DNA from: an uncultured Gammaproteobacteria bacterium
GTDB lineage: Bacteria; Pseudomonadota; Gammaproteobacteria; SZUA-140
Assembly: GCA_945788675.1 (NCBI GenBank)
Contig: CALZMY010000243.1
Coordinates: 1 to 16,202, forward strand
Direction: 5' to 3'
DNA: 16,202 bases
Made by a program: the position numbers and the translations under genes. The notes under the pieces were generated by a model. That model worked only from the letters and a program-made list of their open reading frames with translations, did no database searches and was not told where the DNA came from. Positions 1-6,742 of this stretch are shown here, in pieces (positions within the stretch are counted from its first letter, which is position 1; each line of letters opens with the position of its first letter).

Positions 1-188
1 ATCTCTTGCGAGAAGATTTCGATCAGGGCATCGCTGTCCAGCGTTGTCTGTAGCACGCTGATGATTTGCAGGGCGCGGTTCAGGCCGCTTTGCCCGGTTT
101 CGGTCTCCAGAGCATCTGACATGAGTGCCAGGTTGCCAAGCTCGTAGACCATATCCTTGTCATTTTGTTGAGTCTGAGGGGTGGGCAT
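1..188 (-). CDS. N-terminal part of an unidentified protein, possibly a diguanylate cyclase (cut by window edge)
   Basis: Reading the minus strand from an ATG at 188 gives an open frame of 62 residues that runs off the left edge. The start is supported by a strong ribosome binding site, AGGAGG, complementary to bases 196-201, seven bases before the ATG. The protein begins MPTPQTQQNDKDMVYELGNL, is acidic and helical, and contains the stretch LNRALQIISVLQTTLDSDAL. That pattern resembles the region ahead of the sensory domain in some gammaproteobacterial GGDEF proteins. This resemblance is from memory and weak; no catalytic motif is inside the window. Seen: open frame, start and ribosome site. 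Inferred: the family. It is divergent from the ATPase gene at 492, and the two share a regulatory region. Confidence 0.6.
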   Translation of the reverse strand, partial: MPTPQTQQNDKDMVYELGNLALMSDALETETGQSGLNRALQIISVLQTTLDSDALIEIFSQE

Positions 189-321
189 TTGTGAACCTCC
201 TGGTTAGTGCCAACACGCTCATGACAATATGCATGTAGTGTGCCAGTTAATATTTCAAGGCTATTTAGAGCGCTGATACCATTAAAACCTCTTTGTGATA
301 CATGGGCTTACAGTTGTGCTA

Positions 322-339
322 AGGATAAAATACTATCCT
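322..339. repeat. Inverted repeat AGGATA-N6-TATCCT
   Basis: Perfect 6-base arms (322-327 and 334-339) are separated by six A/T-rich bases. It sits two bases from the next palindrome (341-352). The layout suggests an operator for a dimeric regulator rather than a terminator, since no T-run follows. The function is inferred only. Confidence 0.45.
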
Positions 340-340
340 G

Positions 341-352
341 TCAATATATTGA
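341..352. repeat. Perfect palindrome TCAATATATTGA
   Basis: A 12-base perfect palindrome without spacer. It overlaps the TTGACT hexamer at 349-354, so a protein bound here could block or assist a promoter. A/T-rich palindromes arise by chance fairly often, so this is only suggestive. Confidence 0.4.
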
Positions 353-353
353 C

Positions 354-371
354 TTGAGCGGCTATTGAGCG
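354..371. repeat. Direct repeat TTGAGCG, 11-base period
   Basis: TTGAGCG occurs at 354-360 and again at 365-371, an 11-base step that puts both copies on one DNA face. It lies just downstream of the two palindromes. It could be a tandem binding site. Chance cannot be excluded for a 7-mer pair. Confidence 0.35.
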
Positions 372-442
372 TGATGACGGCAAAAAATGGCAGCTGGAAT
401 TTGTTACAGGTGGGATTTGCTGGGAAAAGTGCTAGTCTGAAA

Positions 443-470
443 AGCGGGTGTTAATGGATTAACACGGGCT
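443..470. repeat. Long imperfect palindrome upstream of the MshEN-ATPase gene
   Basis: The core GTGTTAATGGATTAACAC (448-465) has perfect 8-base arms around a GG centre. After two mismatched G positions on each side, the symmetry resumes with AGC (443-445) against GCT (468-470). It ends 21 bases before the ATG at 492, a common operator position overlapping or following a promoter. No T-run follows, so a terminator is unlikely. It could also form a hairpin in the 5' leader. Confidence 0.5.
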
Positions 471-491
471 AGTAACCATAGGGGGCATGGA

Positions 492-2234
492 ATGCAGGGT
501 CAGATTATCAGAAGTCTGGATGAGCTGTGCGTAGCGCTTTCATCGCAGGCATCGATTTCGAATCGACAGTTAGGCGAAATTCTCGTCGAAAATCAAAAAT
601 TGATCAGCCGTAGCCAGCTTGATGAGATGTTGCAGCAGCAACAGGAGGGTACTCAGAAACGACTTGGTGTGATGCTAGTCGACCAGGGATTGGTCTCGCA
701 GGAGCAGGTTTACCTGGCATTGGCTGTAAAGTTCGGAATACCGTATGTCCGACTTGATGGCTTTGAGATCCAGAGTGACGTGTTAATGCGTATACCAGCT
801 GAGGTTGCATTTCGTTACAACATCATGCCGTTGGTGGTGTTGGGAAAGCGTCTGGTGGTGGCGATGGAGAATCCTGTCGATCTGGACAATATAGAGGCGC
901 TTACCTTTGCCATTAATCTAAAGCTTGAGGCGGTTATCGCGCCATTGCGTGATATCTCCGTGGCGCAGAGTAAATATTATAGTCGTTTTGATGAAAACGA
1001 AGCGCTTAAGGACAAACAGCTTGCTCCGATCACCTATCACGCGGGGCAGTCTGATTCAATACATGTGGTCGAGGCACAAGCGAGAAAGAAACCGCTGGTG
1101 AGATTGTTGAGTGCGATTGTGCTTCAAGGTGTCGTGCGTGGCGCCTCCGATATCAATATCCGCCCTGATAAAGAGAAGATTAAGGTCTATTACCGCGTCG
1201 ATGGGAAATTGCAATTTGCGCGCACGATGGACAAGTCATTGCTGCAACCTTTGATCTGCCGTATCAAGGTGCTGGGAGGGATGGATATCGCTGAGCGTCG
1301 TATGCCCCAGGATGGTCATATCAGACTGATGCGTGGCAAGCGCCATATTGATCTGCGTGTGTCAGTCATGCCCACCGTCGATGGAGAGAGTGTTGTCATT
1401 CGTATACTTGATAAAGAGGTGGGAGTGAAACCGTTTCCACTTTTGGGGCTTGCGCAGACGGAGCAAAAAAAGATTTCGACTGTACTGGCAAGGCAGAGTG
1501 GTCTGTTTCTGGTGGTGGGGCCTACTGGTTCGGGTAAGACCACCACATTATATGCCTTGCTGGATGAGATTAAAAAAGAGCACGCTCATATCATCACAAT
1601 TGAAGACCCGGTGGAATATGAGATGTCAGGGATAGAGCAAGTGCAGGTGACTGCCTCGCGTGAGGTGGGTTTTGCGCGAGTACTGAGGAGTGCGCTGCGG
1701 CATGACCCGGATGTGATCATGGTGGGGGAGATTCGCGATAGTGAGACTGCCGAGGTTGCCAACAAGGCGGCATTGACCGGCCATTTTGTCCTGAGTACGT
1801 TGCATACGCATAACTGTGTGAGTACGGTGATTCGACTCATTGATATGGGCGTTAAACCTTATCTGCTCGCAGCGACACTGCGAGGGGTTTTGGCGCAGCG
1901 ACTGGTGCGATTGAACTGTCATCATTGTGCTCAGTCGATTCCAGTAGATGCTGTTAGCAGAGCAGCGTTGAGGCTTGGCGACGATGACCAGGTACTGTGT
2001 GGGCTGGGCTGTGATGCCTGTAATCAGAGTGGTTTTCTGGGGCGCACATTGGTCAGTGAGGTACTGATTGTTGATGATACGCTTGCGGCTCTGATTAACG
2101 GTAAGGCAGATAGGTCATTATTTGTTGAAAAGGCATTTGAGAGCGGTATGATCTCAATGAGTGATGACCTGATTCGTCTGGTAAAAGCAGGAAAGGTCGC
2201 ACCTGGTGAGGCACTTTCTTATGATGTGTCATAA
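492..2234 (+). CDS. GspE/PilB-family secretion or pilus-type ATPase with N-terminal MshEN-like domain
   Basis: The 580-residue protein is a hexameric-type traffic ATPase of the GspE/PilB/MshE family, which powers type II secretion or type IV pilus extension from the cytoplasmic face of the inner membrane. Visible motifs: Walker A GPTGSGKTT (343-351), Asp box IEDPVEY (370-376), Walker B DPDVIMVGEIRD (405-416), His box with H431, H438 and H440, and a zinc-binding type tetracysteine C476/C479...C507/C510. Residues 26-81 hold two tandem MshEN-like repeats: the second (R57-L58-G59 onward) is near consensus, the first has Gln26 in place of Arg and one inserted residue. Residues 85-165 resemble the rest of the T2SSE N-domain. 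The start follows AGGGGG at 480-485. No pilin, platform protein or secretin gene is in the window, so the partner machine is unknown. The family call is firm; the exact role (MshE-like, PilB-like or GspE-like) is not. Confidence 0.93.
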   Translation: MQGQIIRSLDELCVALSSQASISNRQLGEILVENQKLISRSQLDEMLQQQQEGTQKRLGVMLVDQGLVSQEQVYLALAVKFGIPYVRLDGFEIQSDVLMRIPAEVAFRYNIMPLVVLGKRLVVAMENPVDLDNIEALTFAINLKLEAVIAPLRDISVAQSKYYSRFDENEALKDKQLAPITYHAGQSDSIHVVEAQARKKPLVRLLSAIVLQGVVRGASDINIRPDKEKIKVYYRVDGKLQFARTMDKSLLQPLICRIKVLGGMDIAERRMPQDGHIRLMRGKRHIDLRVSVMPTVDGESVVIRILDKEVGVKPFPLLGLAQTEQKKISTVLARQSGLFLVVGPTGSGKTTTLYALLDEIKKEHAHIITIEDPVEYEMSGIEQVQVTASREVGFARVLRSALRHDPDVIMVGEIRDSETAEVANKAALTGHFVLSTLHTHNCVSTVIRLIDMGVKPYLLAATLRGVLAQRLVRLNCHHCAQSIPVDAVSRAALRLGDDDQVLCGLGCDACNQSGFLGRTLVSEVLIVDDTLAALINGKADRSLFVEKAFESGMISMSDDLIRLVKAGKVAPGEALSYDVS

Positions 2235-2276
2235 AGTCTTGTGTTTGTTGATGTAGTATCGTTGCCATTAATTGAC

Positions 2277-2321
2277 AAGGAAGAAGAGGTCATTTTGATT
2301 GCCTATATTGCCAGGCATTGA
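2277..2321 (+). other. Possible short leader reading frame ahead of the GGDEF-EAL gene
   Basis: The best ribosome-binding-like stretch in this gap, AAGGAAGAAGAGGT (2277-2290), is 36 bases or more from the assigned starts of the next gene. Instead, it precedes a TTG at 2295 by five bases. That frame reads eight codons (TTG ATT GCC TAT ATT GCC AGG CAT) and stops with TGA at 2319-2321, five bases before GTG 2326. It could be a leader peptide coupling translation, or chance. Confidence 0.25.
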
Positions 2322-2325
2322 CTGA

Positions 2326-5300
2326 GTGGGGCCAAAGATGGGGCCAGTTAAGATTGAAAAGGAAGAAGACGGAATCACCAGGTTTCCTCGTGAGGCCTTG
2401 TTTTATATCCTGTTCATAGGAACGCTTTTTTCTACGTTCCTTTTTATATTGGTACGAGAATGGGAGCAGCAGCAGACTCAAATGCGTTTTGAGGCTGCCG
2501 CATCATCCTATGTTACGGCAATCCAGAATGAGATTGGCAGGCATCAGGAGGCAGTAAATGCTATCGCCAGTTTTCATCGTTTATCGGATGCCACAAGTCG
2601 CGCTGCTTTCAGTGCCTTCGTGAGTGCAATATTGCTTGCGCATGATGACACGCAGGCCTTTGAATGGGCGCCTCGGGTGTTACATGCAGAGCGACTCGAG
2701 TATGAGTTGAAAGCGCGTCAGGTGGGTTATAGTGACTTTCGCTTTACAGAGCGTACCGTTGATGGTGAGTTGGTGAGTGCACTTCAGCGTGATGAATATT
2801 TCCCTGTTTATTATGTGGAGCCATATGAGGGTAATGAGGAAGCTCTGGGGTTTGATCTTGCCTCTGATTCGGTGAGGCGCAAAGCCCTTGAACAAGCTCG
2901 CGATAGTGGAGAAATTGTTGTTAGTAGACGCATACGTCTTGTGCAAAATGGAGAGCAGTACGGCTATCTGATGTTTAAGCCTGTATATATTACTGACACG
3001 CCGCCTCAAACAATTGAAGCTCGTCGACAACAGTTGCAAGGATACGCGCTCGGTGTATTTCGTCTGGGCGATTTTATAAATGAGGCGTTACATGATTCGG
3101 CCCACGCGACCCTTGATGTGTGGGTCTACGATCAAGTGACACAGGGATCACGAGAGTTGCTATCTCATCGAAGCGCTGGGAGTAATAAGAAAGAAGAAAT
3201 AGCGGTTGTTAAGACATCCACTTCTGCTAGTGATCTGATGAGGGAAGTGATATTAGAACGACATGGACGACAGTGGGTATTTATATTCAAACCGTCATCG
3301 GCCTTTTTGAATGTGGAATCTCTCTGGCGCTCCAGGCTAGTGTTGTCAGTTGGCATCGTCTTAACGTTGCTGTTCATGCTGTTTGTTTACCGTGGACAGC
3401 GTTATACACAGACGATCGAGCAGAGAGCAAAACTTTTGGCACAAGAGAAATATGAATCTGAACAGCGCTATCTACGCTTGTTTGATAGTAATAATGATGC
3501 ATTGTTTGTGCTGGAGATAGATGAAAAGCAGGGGCCAGGGAAGTTTCTCGATGTTAATGAGGCGATGTGTCAACGTCTCGGTTACAGCAAGGAGGAGCTA
3601 TTACAGTTGAGCCCGATGGAGATCAATCGTCCAGGAATGGAAAAAGAATTACAGGCATGTGTACAACAGGTGCTGGTGCATAAAGGTCATCTGTTTGAGA
3701 CGGTGCATATGAGCAAGAGTGGCAGGGAAATACCGGTTGAGATCAATGTTAGAATGTTAGATGGATATAATGATTCGCTTTTTATTGGTTGTGCGCGTGA
3801 TGTAGCCAAACGTCGTAAGGCGCATGAAGAACAGATGGAAGCCAAAGACTGGGAGATGGCCAAGCTTTCCAGTGCTGTGGAGCAGTCCGCAGATTCGATA
3901 ATGATCACTGACCGCCATGGTGCGATCGAATATGTCAATCCAGCCTTCGAGGAAATTACAGGTTATAGTCGAGACGAAGCGTATGGTAAAACACCAGTAA
4001 TCATCAAATCTGGTAAGAATTCCCGTGATGAATATGAGAATCTATGGAGAAAAATCATGCGCGGCGAGGTTTATCGCAATGTGCTGATAAATCGAAAGAA
4101 AGACGGTATGCTCTACTATGAGGAGAAAACTATCTCACCGCTTAAAGATAGCCAGGGAAGGATAACGCACTTTATCTCGTCGGGTAAGGATATCACCACA
4201 CGTATGCAGACTGAAGAGCGCCTGCATCATCTTGCTTATCATGATATTTTGACTGATTTACCTAATCGGGTGCTGTTTGTTGAACGTATCAACAATGCGA
4301 TTAAGCAATCACGCGGTGCTGAACAGCGTTGTGCAGTGTTGTTTATTGATCTCGATCGTTTCAAAAACATCAATGACACGCTAGGGCACAGCGTAGGCGA
4401 TCTATTGTTGCAGGCCGTACCTGAACGTCTGCTAAGCTGTGTGCGTGATCGTGATACGGTGGCGCGTTTTGGTGGTGATGAATTTTCGTTATTGCTGGAG
4501 AAGGTCCCCGGTAGTGAGGCGGTAGCGAAGGTTGCGGAAAAGCTTATCGACGTATTGTCAAAGCCGTATGAAGTTCAAAACCAGGAGCTATATTTGACGG
4601 CGAGTATTGGTATCAGCCTCTCTCCTGATGACAGTACCGATGCTAATACGTTGATTAAGAATGCCGATACTGCGATGTATCGTGCCAAGGATACTGGGCG
4701 GAATAATTACCAGTTTTATTCGACTGATATGGGGATACGCGCCTTTGAACGCCTCTCGCTTGAAACGAGCTTGCGCTTTGCCCTGGAACGAAATGAGTTT
4801 GAACTCTATTATCAACCTCAGGTGGCGATGGAGAGTGGGCAGATCATCGGGGCAGAGGCATTGATTCGTTGGCAGCACTCCGAGTTGGGCCTAATTGAAC
4901 CAAATAAGTTCATCCCGCTATTAGAAGATACGGGGCTGATTGTCGATGTCGGTGAATGGTTACTGAATACTGCTTGCATGCAGGGTAAGAAGTTGATCGA
5001 TCTTACTGGAGAGCCATTCAGGATTGCTGTTAATCTGTCTGGTAAACAGTTTTGTGATGAGGCATTGATCGGAATGATTAGTCAGGCGATCGAGGATCAG
5101 CAGTTTCCACCATCTTTACTCGATATTGAGATTACCGAAACAGTTTTGATGCAGAACGATAAGGTGTCACTGGAAAATATCGGTACATTAAAGGAACTGG
5201 GTGTACGGTTATCGATTGATGATTTTGGCACCGGATACTCATCGCTTAGTTATCTTAAGCGTTTTCCGGTGGATGTTATCAAGATTGATCGTGCTTTTAT

Positions 5301-5517
5301 TCGCGATGTCAGTAGTGACCCGGAAGATGCTGCGATTGTTACCGCCGTGATTGCAATGGCTCATAGTCTCAAGCTGGAGGTGGTGGCTGAAGGGGTGGAA
5401 AATCAAGATCAGGTTGATTTTCTGAGTTACTATGCTTGTGACTATCTGCAGGGCTTTCTTTTTAGTAAGCCGCTACCTGAGAATGAATTTCGCCTGCTAT
5501 TGACTAGTGAAGGCTAG
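2326..5517 (+). CDS. Membrane-bound CHASE-PAS-PAS-GGDEF-EAL c-di-GMP enzyme
   Basis: A 1063-residue inner-membrane sensor that probably both makes and degrades c-di-GMP. Order: transmembrane segment 26-43; periplasmic CHASE-type sensor about 55-290 (motifs EYFPVYYVEP, GFDLASDSVRRKAL, LMFKPVY); transmembrane segment 336-355; PAS about 380-495; PAS about 511-627; GGDEF about 632-798; EAL about 809-1055. The cyclase signature RFGGDEF (714-720) is canonical, with an inhibitory-site RxxD (R707-D710) at the proper spacing. The phosphodiesterase shows EAL (844-846), N903, E935, D965-D966, loop DFGTGYSSL, K986, E1022 and the closing QGFLFSKPL. So both halves look catalytically competent; which one dominates cannot be read from sequence. 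The start is uncertain: a stop lies at 2323-2325, GTG 2326 has only a weak AGG upstream, and ATG 2338 follows a GGGG run. Convergent with the ParA gene; no terminator hairpin is seen between them. Confidence 0.95.
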   Translation: MGPKMGPVKIEKEEDGITRFPREALFYILFIGTLFSTFLFILVREWEQQQTQMRFEAAASSYVTAIQNEIGRHQEAVNAIASFHRLSDATSRAAFSAFVSAILLAHDDTQAFEWAPRVLHAERLEYELKARQVGYSDFRFTERTVDGELVSALQRDEYFPVYYVEPYEGNEEALGFDLASDSVRRKALEQARDSGEIVVSRRIRLVQNGEQYGYLMFKPVYITDTPPQTIEARRQQLQGYALGVFRLGDFINEALHDSAHATLDVWVYDQVTQGSRELLSHRSAGSNKKEEIAVVKTSTSASDLMREVILERHGRQWVFIFKPSSAFLNVESLWRSRLVLSVGIVLTLLFMLFVYRGQRYTQTIEQRAKLLAQEKYESEQRYLRLFDSNNDALFVLEIDEKQGPGKFLDVNEAMCQRLGYSKEELLQLSPMEINRPGMEKELQACVQQVLVHKGHLFETVHMSKSGREIPVEINVRMLDGYNDSLFIGCARDVAKRRKAHEEQMEAKDWEMAKLSSAVEQSADSIMITDRHGAIEYVNPAFEEITGYSRDEAYGKTPVIIKSGKNSRDEYENLWRKIMRGEVYRNVLINRKKDGMLYYEEKTISPLKDSQGRITHFISSGKDITTRMQTEERLHHLAYHDILTDLPNRVLFVERINNAIKQSRGAEQRCAVLFIDLDRFKNINDTLGHSVGDLLLQAVPERLLSCVRDRDTVARFGGDEFSLLLEKVPGSEAVAKVAEKLIDVLSKPYEVQNQELYLTASIGISLSPDDSTDANTLIKNADTAMYRAKDTGRNNYQFYSTDMGIRAFERLSLETSLRFALERNEFELYYQPQVAMESGQIIGAEALIRWQHSELGLIEPNKFIPLLEDTGLIVDVGEWLLNTACMQGKKLIDLTGEPFRIAVNLSGKQFCDEALIGMISQAIEDQQFPPSLLDIEITETVLMQNDKVSLENIGTLKELGVRLSIDDFGTGYSSLSYLKRFPVDVIKIDRAFIRDVSSDPEDAAIVTAVIAMAHSLKLEVVAEGVENQDQVDFLSYYACDYLQGFLFSKPLPENEFRLLLTSEG

Positions 5518-5539
5518 CGTTAGAACTATCGTTTGTGCT

Positions 5540-6247
5540 TTATCGGTTTGATGCAACTCGTAGTGGCAGGCTCTCATCTGGTTGTGATATGTGTGGAAGA
5601 TTTTGCCCAATCCACTTAATCAGTGGTGCCCACTCTATTCGTTCCTGTGTGACCAGTGATGGTTCCATTTCATGGATGCCGCACCCTGTTGCTGATGCAT
5701 CGATATAATGGTCGCTGTCGCTAAGGGCGGTGAGAAATGGGATGTCGAGAGAATCCAGGAATTGTTCTAATGGTTGATAGAGTGTCGTCTTTTGTCGCAC
5801 CCGATTCGCCATGATGCCAATTGGAATACCCCTGGCGCGAGTCTTGATAGTGAGCATGAGTTCCCGCACGAATTCGGCTGTGGCATGGATATCAGCGGGT
5901 GACGGAGCCACTGGAATAATGATCATGTCTGCTCGGTCGACCGCTTCGCGAAGGAGGTCTCTACTGATACCTGCGGGGGTATCAATGATAACACGCTCGG
6001 TATCAGGTGGTGTCTTTAGCTGGAAAGCGCGGGTAATACCAGTTCTTTTATGACTTGCGTCGATGAGATGAACAAGTGGGCGATCACTATTTTCTCGTAG
6101 CGTTCCCCAGAAATGACTAGAGCCCTGAGGGTCATAGTCGATTATGGCGGTGTTGAAACCGGCTGAGGCGTAGAGTGCCGCAAGGTTTGTCGCAATCGTG
6201 GTTTTTCCGCTGCCGCCTTTTGCGTTGAGTAACAGTACTGACTGCAT
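5540..6247 (-). CDS. Orphan ParA/MinD-superfamily ATPase
   Basis: A 235-residue P-loop ATPase with the deviant Walker A KGGSGKTT (10-17, signature Lys10), Walker A' DYDPQGSS (37-44) and Walker B VIIDTPAG (86-93, Asp89). Such ATPases dimerise on ATP, often bind DNA nonspecifically, and segregate DNA or position protein complexes. It lacks an N-terminal helix-turn-helix domain and no ParB-like partner lies beside it, so a plasmid-type partition role is not supported. It is more like the short chromosomal orphans that place cargo such as chemoreceptor arrays, but that is inference. It is distinct from FlhG at the end of the window: different length, no extended N-terminus and a DYDPQ rather than DADLG box. 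The start ATG (complement of 6245-6247) has AAAGGA at 6255-6260, seven bases upstream. Its gene stands on the opposite strand to all plus-strand neighbours, so it has its own promoter in the A/T-rich sequence 6261-6310. Confidence 0.9.
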   Translation of the reverse strand: MQSVLLLNAKGGSGKTTIATNLAALYASAGFNTAIIDYDPQGSSHFWGTLRENSDRPLVHLIDASHKRTGITRAFQLKTPPDTERVIIDTPAGISRDLLREAVDRADMIIIPVAPSPADIHATAEFVRELMLTIKTRARGIPIGIMANRVRQKTTLYQPLEQFLDSLDIPFLTALSDSDHYIDASATGCGIHEMEPSLVTQERIEWAPLIKWIGQNLPHISQPDESLPLRVASNR

Positions 6248-6370
6248 AACTTTATCCTTTGTACTCGCAATATATATCTATATAGCGTCATGATTACTGA
6301 AAAATATAACGGATTTTTACGCGATTGTTTGTGAGTCGCGTCACGATTTTGACATCAAGCTTAACTGGAT

Positions 6371-6395
6371 CAGCTGCTACAAGAATATGCAGCTG
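6371..6395. repeat. Inverted repeat CAGCTGC-N11-GCAGCTG
   Basis: Perfect 7-base arms at 6371-6377 and 6389-6395 around an 11-base spacer, roughly one and a half helical turns between arm centres. No T-run follows, so not a terminator. It lies about 130 bases from the ParA start and 350 from the fliL sigma-54 element, a distance compatible with an activator or repressor site. Confidence 0.4.
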
Positions 6396-6486
6396 TCCTC
6401 AATGCGTTAAATACTGATCTGCTATTTGCTTAGTACGGTGTGTGAAAGCAGCGCCTGGGTCTGATTAAATCTCAAGGCAACGTCGG

Positions 6487-6516
6487 AATATTCCCTCACT
6501 CGATAGGGCAAATATT
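6487..6516. repeat. Bulged inverted repeat AATATTCCCT ... AGGG-ca-AATATT
   Basis: Left arm AATATT-CCCT (6487-6496) and right arm AGGG (6505-6508), then CA, then AATATT (6511-6516), around an eight-base loop. Lies about 230 bases upstream of the sigma-54 element. May be a regulator site or an RNA hairpin. Partly trivial because AATATT is self-complementary. Confidence 0.3.
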
Positions 6517-6742
6517 AATATCTGAGGATGTAACTCTTGTGGCTCCGCCATGTGGGGTCATCGCCAGCTCGCCTTGCGTGATCTACCCTTGCTTATTGCT
6601 TGCTGTGTTGTCGATATAAATGCGTCATGCTTCTGGCATGGGCGATTAATCCTGGTGTTAATTTGCTGTCAATTCTTTGACTAGGTCTTTTCAGGTACTT
6701 GTATCTATATGATTATTCATCACTAATAGTATTTTTCTTGTA

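Larger units (their letters stand above)
189..491. promoter_or_regulatory. Divergent intergenic region, palindrome-rich
   Basis: These 303 bases lie between two divergent genes and must hold both promoters. I see no convincing sigma-70 pair: TTGACT at 349-354 is a fair -35, but 17 bases on is TGATGA, a poor -10. I see no sigma-54 -24/-12 element. The region does contain three inverted repeats and one direct repeat (listed separately), which look like regulator sites. No gene is visible in it. Confidence 0.5.
6248..6742. other. Long intergenic region between the ParA gene and fliL promoter
   Basis: About 495 bases without a supportable gene. The first 60 are very A/T-rich (tatatatctatatag at 6270-6284) and probably carry the minus-strand promoter of the ParA gene. 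A perfect TTGACA at 6349-6354 has no -10 partner at 16-18 bases. TTGACT at 6677-6682 has only a weak -10-like TATCTA at 19 bases. Two inverted repeats are listed separately. CATGC-ttctg-GCATG (6626-6640) is a short hairpin without a T-run. Enhancer sites for a sigma-54 activator are expected here by analogy with FleQ/FlrC systems, but I cannot identify one. Confidence 0.5.

Noticed and set aside
2232..2258. Sigma-28 (FliA) promoter ahead of the GGDEF-EAL gene, from TAAAGTCT
   Set aside because: Only the -35-like part resembles the consensus; 10-12 bases downstream there is nothing like GCCGATAA, and the TAAAG overlaps the stop codon of the ATPase gene.
2680..3039. 119-residue open frame on the minus strand inside the GGDEF-EAL gene, and similar antisense frames over other genes
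   Set aside because: They lie opposite clearly coding sequence, show no recognisable domain, and are expected by-products of the coding strand.
5518..5539. Bidirectional terminator between the convergent GGDEF-EAL and ParA genes
   Set aside because: The 22 bases between the stops contain no hairpin with a T-run on either strand.
6349..6354. Perfect -35 hexamer TTGACA on the plus strand
   Set aside because: No acceptable -10 hexamer at 16-18 bases; the sequence there is CAGCTGC, part of an inverted repeat.
6520..6585. Small protein frame after GAGGATG upstream of fliL
   Set aside because: The ATG is directly followed by a stop (TAA), and the TTG frame nearby runs only about 15 codons with no recognisable features.
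6626..6640. CATGC-ttctg-GCATG hairpin as a transcription terminator
   Set aside because: Short stem, no following T-run on either strand, and no plus-strand gene ends nearby.
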